Positions 56,466-64,000 of a stretch of DNA of 64,000 nucleotides are shown here, piece after piece. Source of the stretch: Chloropicon primus (lineage: Eukaryota > Chlorophyta > Chloropicophyceae > Chloropicales > Chloropicaceae); NCBI GenBank assembly GCA_023205875.1, contig CP060757.1, positions 1,054,001 to 1,118,000 on the forward strand, read 5' to 3'. Each line of letters starts with the position of its first letter. The first letter of the stretch is position 1. The notes under the pieces were generated by a model. The model had not been told where the DNA came from. It ran no database searches and was given only the letters and a program-made list of their open reading frames with translations. A program made the position numbers and the translations under genes.

Positions 56466-57076
56466 ATGAGCGCGGCGCGCGTTCTGAGGAGTTACTTGCA
56501 CAAGTGCGGTCCGGTGATGGGGCTCAAGGGAAGGTTGCCGTCGTCGTCGTCGCAAGACTGGCAGAAGTCCCGACCGAACGTTCGAGTGGTGGGAAAAGAG
56601 GCGTTTTCGACCCAGGCGGCAGCAGGAAAGAGGGAACCTGCAGGGGGGAGCAGCTTGGCCAAGCCAGACTTGAGGAAGCTCGCGCAGCTCGCGAAGGTGT
56701 CGCTGACGGAGGAGCAGATCGAAGACTTCCAGCCAAAGGTGGACAGGGTCGTGGACTGGTGAGTTGGGCTGCCGCGTTTTTCTTGACGCAGAAGTGCGCT
56801 CGCTTTGAGCTTCTCTTCCGCTGACCCCCTCGTTCTCTGATGATGATGATGATGATGATGGCTTTGTTGGCCCTCCCCCCTAGGTTTGCTCAACTGCAAG
56901 AGGTGGACCTCGAGGAGTCCGAGATCCAGGACTTTGAGGTCGTGGACACGGCAGGGAGGTCGGAACTCCGGGAGGACGTGCCCAGAGAGTACGAGAATAG
57001 GGAAGAGTTGCTCAGTCAGATTCCTTTGATGGAAGGGGAGTACATCAAACTACCGAAGACGACGACGGAAGGCTAA
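56466..57076 (+). CDS. gatC: Glutamyl-tRNA(Gln) amidotransferase subunit C, two exons
   Basis: GatC of the GatCAB complex that makes Gln-tRNA in organelles, 161 residues. Exon 1 (56466-56758) and exon 2 (56884-57076) are separated by a 125-nt intron (GTGAGT...CCCTAG) which contains a GAT microsatellite (near 56839-56860); the join restores VVDWFAQLQEVDLE, matching the GatC pattern F-x-x-LQEVD. The N-terminal 65 residues are basic and Ser-rich, an organelle targeting peptide. The conserved segment LRKLAQLAKVSLTEEQIEDF and the C-terminal RSELREDVPREYENREELLS follow. The start is the ATG at 56466. Confidence 0.9.
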
Positions 57077-57158
57077 GCTTATCTTGTGTGTAGTTCAATA
57101 AATTACAAAAAAAGGAATACAAGTCGCCCGGCCCAGGGATGACTTTTGAAATGCGCGA

Positions 57159-57184
57159 CTGCTGCTGCTGCTGCTGCTGCTGCT
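57159..57184. repeat. GCT trinucleotide repeat
   Basis: About eight GCT units between the convergent stops of GatC and uL13. Noncoding microsatellite. Confidence 0.85.
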
Positions 57185-57213
57185 AGAATTATACACGTTG
57201 GCCAACCCACCCT

Positions 57214-57714
57214 TCACTCCTTCTTCCCGACCTCTCCCTTGGACTTGAAACCCTCGACCGGCTTGGGATAGGGGTTCCCGATCTGGTAAAGCCTGCACAT
57301 CTTCTCGTACCACTCCCTATTCAGTGGCTGGAACTCTTCGGGAAGCTTGGAGTGGTCGAGGAAGTCGACTCTCTTCTTCATCCTGATATTCCTTTCCGGA
57401 AGCTCGTAAGGCACGAGCTCGACGCCCTCGTACTTTGGGCCAACAAAGTCGTGCTCCGGTCCGGGGAAGATTTGCAGCTTCCTCGTTCGAAGCTTCCTCA
57501 AGTTGTTCTTCGGCAGCATGCCCGACACCGCCTTCCTCAATATCACTGTGGGGTCCATTTCCCACTGCTCCTTTGCCGTTCTCTCCTTCAGTCCGCCGGG
57601 GTACCCCGTGTGCCACCTGTGAAACAGATTTCAACCGTCGAGAAGAAGCGGACTCGCTCGTCAGCGATCGAGCTCACGGACCCGTCCCCGAACTCTGCAC
57701 GGACGCACGCACAC

Positions 57715-57755
<41 letters not shown>

Positions 57756-58051
57756 CTGTAGAGCTTGTTTTCGAACTTCCTTCCAGTGAGCTCGATCTCT
57801 TTCGCGTTCACCACGACCACGACATCCCCCGCGTCTTCGCTCGGATTGTACGTCGGCTTGTCCTTCCCCTGCAGTATCTTCGAAAGGTGCGAGGCCAAAC
57901 GCCCCAAGACCACCCCCTTCGCGTCCACTATTCTCCACCTCAATTTCTCCGCTCCCTCCACGTTTTTCAACAACTTCTCCTGGTTCCAAGGCAACTCCTT
58001 CCTCTTCACCCAGTTGTACCCAACCACATAAGGCATTCTCTGTCGTCCCAT
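57214..58051 (-). CDS. Organellar ribosomal protein uL13, two exons
   Basis: Large-subunit ribosomal protein uL13 of the bacterial/mitochondrial type, 232 residues. Exon 1 (58051-57756) starts [14 protein letters not shown] and holds [20 protein letters not shown] and [19 protein letters not shown]; the 139-nt intron (GTAAGA...TTCACAG) is followed by exon 2 (57616-57214), and the join gives [13 protein letters not shown], the family signature. Exon 2 carries [20 protein letters not shown]. The N-terminus suits a mitochondrial rather than a plastid copy. The intron next to the donor is a 32-bp CT tract (57719-57750). A CTG/GCT run lies just beyond the stop (57159-57184). Confidence 0.88.
57719..57751. 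repeat. CT dinucleotide run next to a splice donor
   Basis: About 16 CT units (GA in the transcript) directly behind the GTAAGA donor of the uL13 intron. Confidence 0.9.
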
Positions 58052-58321
58052 CGCTCCTTCCTCCTCCCGTTCAACCCAAACTCCTCCTTCTCTCCTTCTC
58101 TCCTCTCGGCGCGTGGCTCTGGCCGGCTCGCGTGACGGAACGTCCTTCAGCGAAACGAGCCGCCAGGAGAGAGGGACTGCAGGGCGAAGGAAGAGGAAGG
58201 CGTTGGTTGGTTTGCTTGGGCAGAAGGGAAGGGAAGGTGTCGACCTTGTGAGGTGCAGGGGCGAAAGGGTGTGCAGGGGCTTGGTGAGGAGAAGGAGAGT
58301 AACAAAGGAGAAGAGGTAGCG

Positions 58322-59059
58322 ATGGCTGTCAGGGCACAGTTCGAGAACTCGTGCGACATCGGCGTGTTTTCGACGTTGACGAATTCCTATTGTTTGGTGG
58401 CTCTGGGAGCGTCGGAAAACTTTTACAGCGTGTTCGAGGCGGAGCTCGCGGATCACATACCGGTGGTGAAGACGAGCATCGCCGGGACGAGGCTCGTGGG
58501 AAGGATGTGCGTGGGGAACAAGAACGGGCTTCTGCTGCCTCACACCACGACGGACCAGGAGCTGATGCACATAAGAAACTCCCTCCCCGACGAGGTGATT
58601 GTCCAGAGGGTCGAGGAGCGGCTTTCGGCCCTGGGGAACTGCATAGCGGTGAACGACTACGTGGCCCTCATCCACCCGGATCTCGATAGCGCGACGGAGG
58701 AGATCATCAGCGACGTCCTCGGGGTAGAGGTGTTCAGACAAACCATAGCCGGAAACATCTTGGTGGGAAGCTACTGTAAGTTCACGAATCAGGGCGGGAT
58801 CGTGCACCCCAAGACGACCGTGGAGGACCTGGACGAGCTCTCGTCGCTGCTTCAGGTGCCGCTCGTCGCGGGAACCGTGAACAGGGGAAGCGACGTCATC
58901 GGGGCAGGGCTTGTATCAAACGACTGGAGTGCTTTCACTGGGATGGACACCACCTCGACGGAGCTCGCTGTTATTGAGAGCATCTTCAAGCTGAGGAGCG
59001 CCCAGCCATCGCAGATTGTGCACGACATGAGGTCCACGATTATCGACTCCATGATGTAA
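58322..59059 (+). CDS. EIF6: Eukaryotic translation initiation factor 6
   Basis: eIF6, ribosome anti-association factor that binds the 60S subunit and is needed for its maturation. 245 residues, the normal length, from the ATG at 58322, with the first beta-alpha repeats [20 protein letters not shown] and [20 protein letters not shown], and further blocks [63 protein letters not shown] and [20 protein letters not shown]. No intron. The stop is 118 bp from the convergent RecQ gene, and a TGTAA lies 72 bp after it (59131-59135). Confidence 0.97.
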   Translation: MAVRAQFENSCDIGVFSTLTNSYCLVALGASENFYSVFEAELADHIPVVKTSIAGTRLVGRMCVGNKNGLLLPHTTTDQELMHIRNSLPDEVIVQRVEERLSALGNCIAVNDYVALIHPDLDSATEEIISDVLGVEVFRQTIAGNILVGSYCKFTNQGGIVHPKTTVEDLDELSSLLQVPLVAGTVNRGSDVIGAGLVSNDWSAFTGMDTTSTELAVIESIFKLRSAQPSQIVHDMRSTIIDSMM

Positions 59060-59130
59060 GAAGAAAGCGCGAAAAGGGAAACACAAACTCTTGGGCCGAG
59101 AACGAAAACATAAAATCCATCACAGCATTT

Positions 59131-59135
59131 TGTAA
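59131..59135 (+). terminator. TGTAA poly(A) signal
   Basis: TGTAA 72 bp after the eIF6 stop, within CATTTTGTAATC. Confidence 0.5.
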
Positions 59136-59177
59136 TCTACACCTTCCAAGGCCAGGCCACCCTCCCCGTGGGGTGGC

Positions 59178-62100
59178 TCAGTGCTTCAGATAAGAATAAT
59201 TTGTGTTCGAGGGTTGCATGGCGTTCGGTCTCTTGTGCTGCTGAGAGTTACCGCTTTCGGGGTTGCTTCCTTTCCTCTTGCTCAGGAGGCTCTTCGCCTC
59301 GGTGCTTACGCCTCGGCCATTGGAGTTCTCAGCACCCCTCTGCTGTAATCCGTGCTTCTGCAGGACTCTGGCGACCACCTGGATCACATCCCTGCCGTAC
59401 TTCTCGACCTTGTTCTTGCTCCAGCCATCCAAGTTCTTGAGGTGCTCGATGCTCGTTGGCATCAAATCTGCGATACTCCTGATCAGATCAGAATTGTAGA
59501 CGTGGTAGGCCTTGAGCTTCATCCCGGCCTTCTTTGCTTCCTTTATAATGTTCTCCCTCAGCTGCATCAGCTCGTTCTCTATCTCCCTGATGCACTCGAA
59601 CTTTTCTTCGGCATCATCGCCCTGGCTCTGATCGAAGGCCATCTCATCAATCGATTTCAGAGGGACCTTCTTCGTCTTCAAGGACACCTTCTTCTGCGCC
59701 TTGGCAGCAACAGCAAGGGTTATCTTCCTCCTTCCACTTTTGATCTCCATCTCCACTGCTCGATTGACTCTGAGCAAGGTGGTCACCGTCTGGTAGAGGT
59801 TGTCCGCCTTTGAGGTCACTTCCGTCAGGACTCCGTCAATGACAAGCTTCTGCAAGAGTCTGGAGGCCTCGTTTTTAAGCCACGCAGAGCCTTTGCCAAA
59901 CGCGCTCACGTTGTTGTGCTTGTTCCTCATCACTTTGGCGCACCTCGAACCCCTGAAGACATCCACGATGTGAGTCAAAGAGTGCTTTTGGCCGGTTTCC
60001 TGAACGATCGAGATGATGTTTTTCACGTCCTCCGTAACGTCCTTGGTCTCGTACGTCTTGCCGCTCCTCTGATTGTTCTTGCAGTTGTCGCAGGTTCCCT
60101 TGCACAATCCAGGGTCAAAGTTCTCTCCAAAGTGCCTCAAAAGGAGCACACGCCTGCACTCAATCGTGTTCTCGCAATACGAGACCATGCCGTTCAAACT
60201 CTCGATGTTGTTCTGCAGTTGCTGAGGAGGGGCGTTGTTTTCCTTTGCGCTCGATTCCAGCAACCTCTTCAATTTCTGGTAATCACCGAACCTGTAGAAC
60301 AGGACGCAAAGAGCATCCTTGAGGTCCCTCCCAGCCCTCCCCGCTTCTTGGTGGTAGCCCTCCAAGGACTTTGGGAGGGAATAGTGGATCACGAACCTCA
60401 CGTCTGGCTTGTTGATGCCCATACCAAAAGCCACCGTTGCACACAAAATGTGAACCTCGTCATTGCTCCACTTGGATTGCACGGCCTCCCTGACGTCCGG
60501 CTCCAAGCCTGCGTGGTAAAAGTCGACCACAACTCTCTTCAAGTTCTGGCACCTCCGCCTCATGTTGTTCTTACAAGCAAAGCATCTGCCGCACTTGTGG
60601 TCCGCGAACTGCTTGTTGAGCTCCACCGAGACCTTCTCGCAATCAAACTTGGAGAAGCAGTAGATGATCCCCGTCTGAACGCGGCCGAACCTATCCGTGC
60701 AATTGTCAAGAATCAAGTTTTTCATCTCTTCGATGCAGGACTTGGTCTTCTTTCTCACCTCGTACTTGAGATTCTTCCTGTTGAAGGAGGACTTGAATTG
60801 TACGCAAGACTTGATCTGGAGCTGCTGCACAATGTCCTCCTGTACCCGCTCGGTGGCCGTGGCAGTCAAAACCAGGGCTGGCACCTGCGGGTACCGCATC
60901 TTGAAGACCCTCAATTCCTTGTAGTCCTTCCTGAAGTCGTGTCCCCACTGAGAAACGCAGTGGGCCTCGTCGATCACGAAGCGGGAGAGAAACGACTTGC
61001 TGTTGAGGTCGTCGAAAACAGAAAGCAAGTGGGCGCTGTTTGCAACCTTTTCTGGCGTCACATAGAGAAGCTTGAGCCCAGGGGGAGACTGCCTCAAGCA
61101 AGACAGGATCCTCCTCCTCTCAAAGTCGTCCGTGGTCGAGCCAAGTGCCCCGCACTCGATGTTCGCCACTCTCAGCTGAGATATCTGGTCCTGAATCAGT
61201 GCCACCAGGGGCGAGATCACCACAGTGAGGCCGCTCTCGCACAGGGCGGGCAGTTGGTAGCACAAACTTTTGCCTCCACCCGTGGGCATCAGGGCAAAGA
61301 CGTCATTCCCGCTCAGAGTGGCGTTCATGATCTCTTTCTGGTCCCTCCTGAAGCTCGAGTAACCAAAGTAATCCCGGTTGAAGTCCTGGAGCTGCGTGCT
61401 CCAAGGAAAGTCACTCCTCGTCCACTTTGGGTCGCTCGAGCCATCAATGAGAGCCGTATTGATGTACCCCCTCGCCTTTGGTATGTCAGGCTTGTTTGCT
61501 GTGTACACACCGTCGTCCCCAAATTTGGGAGCGCCGTCCCCGAACGCCATCGGCTCGTTCCCGTACGGCGCACTGCTGCTGTTGTAGTCGCTGTAGTGCG
61601 AAGGCCCATCAAGTGCGGCGGGCGGAGGGGGGCCACTCTCGAAGTGGTTGGTCTGCTGCTGGAACGAGCTCTCGTACCTGCCTCGCCCCTCGTCCGGGAA
61701 GGTCGGAAAGCCTTGAGCCTCCTGCCTCTGCTCGCTCGCAAAAGCCCCGACCCCCGCACCCACGCCCCCCTGAGCGCGAAGGCTCGGCCCGTCCACCGGG
61801 TTGGGCGTGAAAGGCGCCGCGACGCCGTGGGGCTCCCTCCCCTCCGGGGCCGCCCGCGAGCTCAGTCGAGCCTTCAGCTCGCTGCACTCCCTGCCGAGGT
61901 CGCGGATCCTCGACTCGTCGCCCTTCCCCTGAAGCAGACTGACGAGAAGCTCCAACTTTTCTATGTACAAGTCCTTCGGGTCCCTCGGCGCCGGGCTCGC
62001 GAAACCCGGCGGCACGACGTCGTGGCGGTCGCTGGCGCGCGGCGAGCGAGCAAAGCGGGGGCTGCTCCCCTCGTCGACCCCCTCGAAGTGGGGCGGCGGA

Positions 62101-62555
62101 GGAGGCGGCCGCGCCGCGCCGGCGCTCTCGACCTGCTTCTTCTTGTAGTGCGCGCTCACGAGCTCTTCCATGTCAATGTCGAAGTACTCGTCGTCCTCCA
62201 ACTCCACCACCTCGGGCTCGCTCCCCCTCTCCGCCGCCGCGAGAGGCGGGGCCACCCCAGCCCCGCCCTGCTGCCGCACATTCAGGTTCACCGCGGCGGC
62301 CTGCCGCGGCGGGGCGGCCCTGCTGACGCCCGCGACCGGGTCGCTCCGCCCACACCTCCCGACGTTCCCTCGGTCGAAAGCCACGCGACCGCACAGCTTC
62401 CCGAACGCCTCCCTGCACCGCTCCGCGAGGACATGCCGAGGGCCGAGACCACCCAGCTCGCTCTCCCCCGGCCGGTGCTCCACCGCCTCCATTCTGAGAC
62501 GCCCTCCGCCCCTCGAAGAGTACGTGAACCCCTCCCAATACCCCTCCATCGCCAT
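59178..62555 (-). CDS. RecQ/BLM-type DNA helicase with a cysteine-rich insert
   Basis: RecQ helicase of the BLM/SGS1/RecQ4A class, 1,125 residues from the ATG at 62555. The long N-terminus (1-390) is disordered. Helicase motifs: [16 protein letters not shown] (near residue 424), [17 protein letters not shown] (near 527), [27 protein letters not shown] and [11 protein letters not shown]. Between [14 protein letters not shown] and [11 protein letters not shown] lies an insert with [17 protein letters not shown] (about residues 650-670), not usual in BLM. RQC zinc site ([13 protein letters not shown]), winged helix and a HRDC-like domain near 1005-1058 follow, then a basic tail. It acts in recombination and fork repair, probably with TOP3/RMI. 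Confidence 0.93.
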   Translation of the reverse strand: MAMEGYWEGFTYSSRGGGRLRMEAVEHRPGESELGGLGPRHVLAERCREAFGKLCGRVAFDRGNVGRCGRSDPVAGVSRAAPPRQAAAVNLNVRQQGGAGVAPPLAAAERGSEPEVVELEDDEYFDIDMEELVSAHYKKKQVESAGAARPPPPPPHFEGVDEGSSPRFARSPRASDRHDVVPPGFASPAPRDPKDLYIEKLELLVSLLQGKGDESRIRDLGRECSELKARLSSRAAPEGREPHGVAAPFTPNPVDGPSLRAQGGVGAGVGAFASEQRQEAQGFPTFPDEGRGRYESSFQQQTNHFESGPPPPAALDGPSHYSDYNSSSAPYGNEPMAFGDGAPKFGDDGVYTANKPDIPKARGYINTALIDGSSDPKWTRSDFPWSTQLQDFNRDYFGYSSFRRDQKEIMNATLSGNDVFALMPTGGGKSLCYQLPALCESGLTVVISPLVALIQDQISQLRVANIECGALGSTTDDFERRRILSCLRQSPPGLKLLYVTPEKVANSAHLLSVFDDLNSKSFLSRFVIDEAHCVSQWGHDFRKDYKELRVFKMRYPQVPALVLTATATERVQEDIVQQLQIKSCVQFKSSFNRKNLKYEVRKKTKSCIEEMKNLILDNCTDRFGRVQTGIIYCFSKFDCEKVSVELNKQFADHKCGRCFACKNNMRRRCQNLKRVVVDFYHAGLEPDVREAVQSKWSNDEVHILCATVAFGMGINKPDVRFVIHYSLPKSLEGYHQEAGRAGRDLKDALCVLFYRFGDYQKLKRLLESSAKENNAPPQQLQNNIESLNGMVSYCENTIECRRVLLLRHFGENFDPGLCKGTCDNCKNNQRSGKTYETKDVTEDVKNIISIVQETGQKHSLTHIVDVFRGSRCAKVMRNKHNNVSAFGKGSAWLKNEASRLLQKLVIDGVLTEVTSKADNLYQTVTTLLRVNRAVEMEIKSGRRKITLAVAAKAQKKVSLKTKKVPLKSIDEMAFDQSQGDDAEEKFECIREIENELMQLRENIIKEAKKAGMKLKAYHVYNSDLIRSIADLMPTSIEHLKNLDGWSKNKVEKYGRDVIQVVARVLQKHGLQQRGAENSNGRGVSTEAKSLLSKRKGSNPESGNSQQHKRPNAMQPSNTNYSYLKH

Positions 62556-62782
62556 CCCAGCGCTCTGCGCTCGATCATCTGTCGTCCCCTCCCTGAAGGG
62601 CGCGAAATCTAACCATCGGGGATAACGGATGCGGAAAGGTCGGAGTTCCCGCAAAGGGCAATGGATATACACATCGCGAAGACGTCGACGCCGTGGGGAG
62701 GCGAGGGAAGGGACTGACGCGTGCACCGTGCTGCTGCTTCTTTTGGGTTGAGTCCGTCCGCGTCTTTTTCAAGTCAGTCGTA

Positions 62783-63031
62783 ATGGTTTGCTCCGCGAGG
62801 TTGTTGTCGCATTGGGGGGTGGCTCTGGTTTTGGTTTTGGTTTGCGCCGCGAGCGGTTGCCTGGCCGCGAGGGACGCGGGTGTCGCCGACCCGTCGCCCC
62901 AGGGGTTCCTGAGGAAGTTGCTGTTCGCCGTGGAGATGCCGATCGGCCAGGGACGGTGCGCGGGGACTTTCTTCAGGGAGATGATCCCTTGCTACCTCTC
63001 CGAGTACGGCCCCACGGCCTCGTTCGCGTGA
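62783..63031 (+). CDS. Small secreted protein, 82 residues
   Basis: Short ORF from the ATG at 62783 with a signal peptide (WGVALVLVLVCAASGCLAA) and a 53-residue remainder with two cysteines (GRCAGTF, IPCYL). No family recognised. The TGA stop is within a possible splice donor (GCGTGAGCC), so a longer spliced form is possible, but I found no in-frame join that I trust. A TGTAA at 63210-63214 suits a 3' end there. Confidence 0.5.
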   Translation: MVCSARLLSHWGVALVLVLVCAASGCLAARDAGVADPSPQGFLRKLLFAVEMPIGQGRCAGTFFREMIPCYLSEYGPTASFA

Positions 63032-63367
63032 GCCTCTCTCTCTCTCTCGTGCGCGCGCGCGCGTTGCCGTTCGGAGACCTCGGGGCACAAGAAAACACGA
63101 CCGCCGCGTCACTCCTCGTGCGTGCACGAGGGGGAGAGCTGCCGCCCAGAGTCTGCGGCGACGGCCTGCTCTCGACAGCAGCCGCGAGGAAACACTAATT
63201 TGTTTGTATTGTAATCACTGCACTGCACCAAAGAAGCTTTGGTGGCCGTGGTAACGTGGATTGTCGTGCCCGCTCCCCCCTCCCCCCTCCCCCTCCCTCT
63301 CGTTTCCAAGCCCCGCGAGTGCAGCGTTCATCGTTCAGCGCCTTCCCCTCTACGGGATCATCACATC
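63032..63367. other. Intergenic region, 336 bp
   Basis: Contains CT and GC dinucleotide runs (63034-63063), TGTAA at 63210-63214 (likely 3' end of the small secreted-protein transcript) and a C-rich stretch before the RH22-like start. No gene seen, though an exon of the preceding gene could lie here. Confidence 0.5.
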
Positions 63368-64000
63368 ATGGCTTACGTCGGCCTCAAGGACACGCTGCGG
63401 AGGTTGGGCAGACTGAAGGCCGCGCTAGCGCGCCAGTCGGGGGGAGGGATCCTGAATGCCGGCTTCCCGGGCGGCTTCGCCAGGGACCTCCGGGTGGTGT
63501 CCTCGCACGCGGAAGAGAAACGGAGGAGGAGGATATGGGCGCCCATCTCGAGCCTGAAGTCTGCAGGGGCGAGGGCGACCGGATTCCGGGCGAGGGCCAG
63601 GCAGTTCGGGACGGGAGGCGGCGGCGCGCCGGGAGGCGAGGAGGCGAGCTGGGTCTCTCTCGGGCTGAAGAAGGAAGTCGCAGCGAGCCTCGTGAGTTCT
63701 GGGTTCCCGTTCCCTTCGCAGACCCAGAAGCTCGCTGTGCCGAAAGTGGTTGCGGGGGGCGACGTCGTCGTCGCCGCGGAGACGGGGAGCGGCAAGACGA
63801 TCGCGTACCTGGCCCCGATCCTGGACAAGCTCTCTCGCCTGCTCGAGAGCCGGGGCGGGGATACTGCCGTGGCCCTCGTCTTGTGCCCCAACGTGCAGCT
63901 GTGCAAGCAAGTCTCGGGGGTGGCGAAGGAGCTCCTGGGGGGCGCAAGCTTGAGTTCCGAGGGATCGGTGAGGGTGTTCGACGTCACCGAGGACGAGTAC
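63368..64000 (+). CDS. RH22: DEAD-box RNA helicase, RH22-like (3' partial)
   Basis: The frame from the ATG at 63368 (CATCATGGCTTACG) is open to the right edge, 211 codons. After a basic N-terminal region with targeting character comes a short Q-motif region, FPFPSQTQKLAVP, then motif I VVAAETGSGKTIAYLAPI (near residue 140) and motif Ia in VALVLCPNVQLCKQV. The VLCPNVQLC sequence is a mark of plant plastid helicase RH22, involved in 50S ribosome assembly. DEAD and C-terminal motifs lie outside. The gene was missed by simple ORF calling because it runs off the window. Confidence 0.88.
   Translation, partial: MAYVGLKDTLRRLGRLKAALARQSGGGILNAGFPGGFARDLRVVSSHAEEKRRRRIWAPISSLKSAGARATGFRARARQFGTGGGGAPGGEEASWVSLGLKKEVAASLVSSGFPFPSQTQKLAVPKVVAGGDVVVAAETGSGKTIAYLAPILDKLSRLLESRGGDTAVALVLCPNVQLCKQVSGVAKELLGGASLSSEGSVRVFDVTEDEY

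Noticed and set aside
56839-56860. Run of Met codons at the start of a GatC exon 2 frame
   Set aside because: It is a GAT microsatellite in the intron, not coding.
59916-62612. Open frame of 898 codons opposite the RecQ gene
   Set aside because: Antisense to a well-supported helicase; high GC coding DNA produces long antisense frames. Its residues show no domain.
62783-63200. Spliced longer form of the small secreted protein
   Set aside because: The GTGAGC donor exists, but the acceptor candidates near 63178-63181 do not lead to a frame with known content.
1-64000. Mobile elements, proviruses, rRNA, tRNA and CRISPR
   Set aside because: None seen by reading: no transposase, reverse transcriptase or capsid-type protein, no terminal repeats, no array of spaced repeats. 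A tRNA scan could still find a gene hidden in spacers.

Overview
The window is a gene-dense, GC-rich stretch of nuclear DNA from a unicellular eukaryote, most likely a green alga. The best evidence is an ARA6/RABF1-type Rab GTPase (N-terminal MGC myristoylation motif, no C-terminal cysteines), a class typical of the green lineage. Supporting signs are a plastid RH22-like DEAD-box helicase, several proteins with plastid-like N-termini, and TGTAA, the chlorophyte poly(A) signal, after many stop codons. Compactness, high GC and few introns would suit a small prasinophyte-type chlorophyte such as Chloropicophyceae; that placement is inference.

I annotate 38 genes in 64 kb, 36 whole and two cut by the window edges. 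Spacers are mostly 60-450 bp and genes largely alternate in strand, giving convergent pairs with about 70-140 bp between stops and divergent pairs sharing promoters as short as 62 bp. Nine genes have introns, 11 in all, every one with GT and AG borders and 66-243 nt long; single introns sit mainly near the 5' end of the CDS. I found no transposon, provirus, rRNA, tRNA or CRISPR.

Layout. 0-10 kb: cathepsin Z-like protease (cut at the left edge), F-box/Sel1 protein, MOCS3/UBA4, plastid atypical SDR, a type I membrane protein, a dipeptide-epimerase-like enolase-superfamily enzyme, an AAAP amino-acid transporter. 10-21 kb: a large polytopic membrane protein, PQ-loop protein, alpha/beta-hydrolase without the usual nucleophile, small secreted proteins, an unknown protein, NUP93. 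21-31 kb: uridine kinase/UPRT, GH2 glycosidase, a secreted unknown, and a giant cysteine-free Ala/Gly/Ser-rich secreted protein. 31-43 kb: MED4, a small mitoribosome-like protein, DHX35-like helicase, a plastid-like membrane protein, SRPK kinase, EH-domain endocytic protein, a PDI. 43-64 kb: a triple-repeat surface protein, XRCC2-like, an XK-related membrane protein, GT29 sialyltransferase-like, organellar MetRS, MED14, ARA6, GatC, organellar uL13, eIF6, RecQ helicase with a cysteine-rich insert, a small secreted protein, and the start of RH22.

The genes are mostly unrelated housekeeping functions and form no operon. Weak themes are organelle translation (MetRS, GatC, uL13, RH22), Mediator (MED4, MED14), genome maintenance (XRCC2, RecQ) and a set of secreted or surface proteins without clear relatives. 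The most novel items are the cysteine-free giant protein, the triple-repeat surface protein, the XK-related protein in an alga, the RecQ cysteine insert, the nucleophile-less hydrolase and a perfect 10-bp inverted repeat in a divergent promoter.
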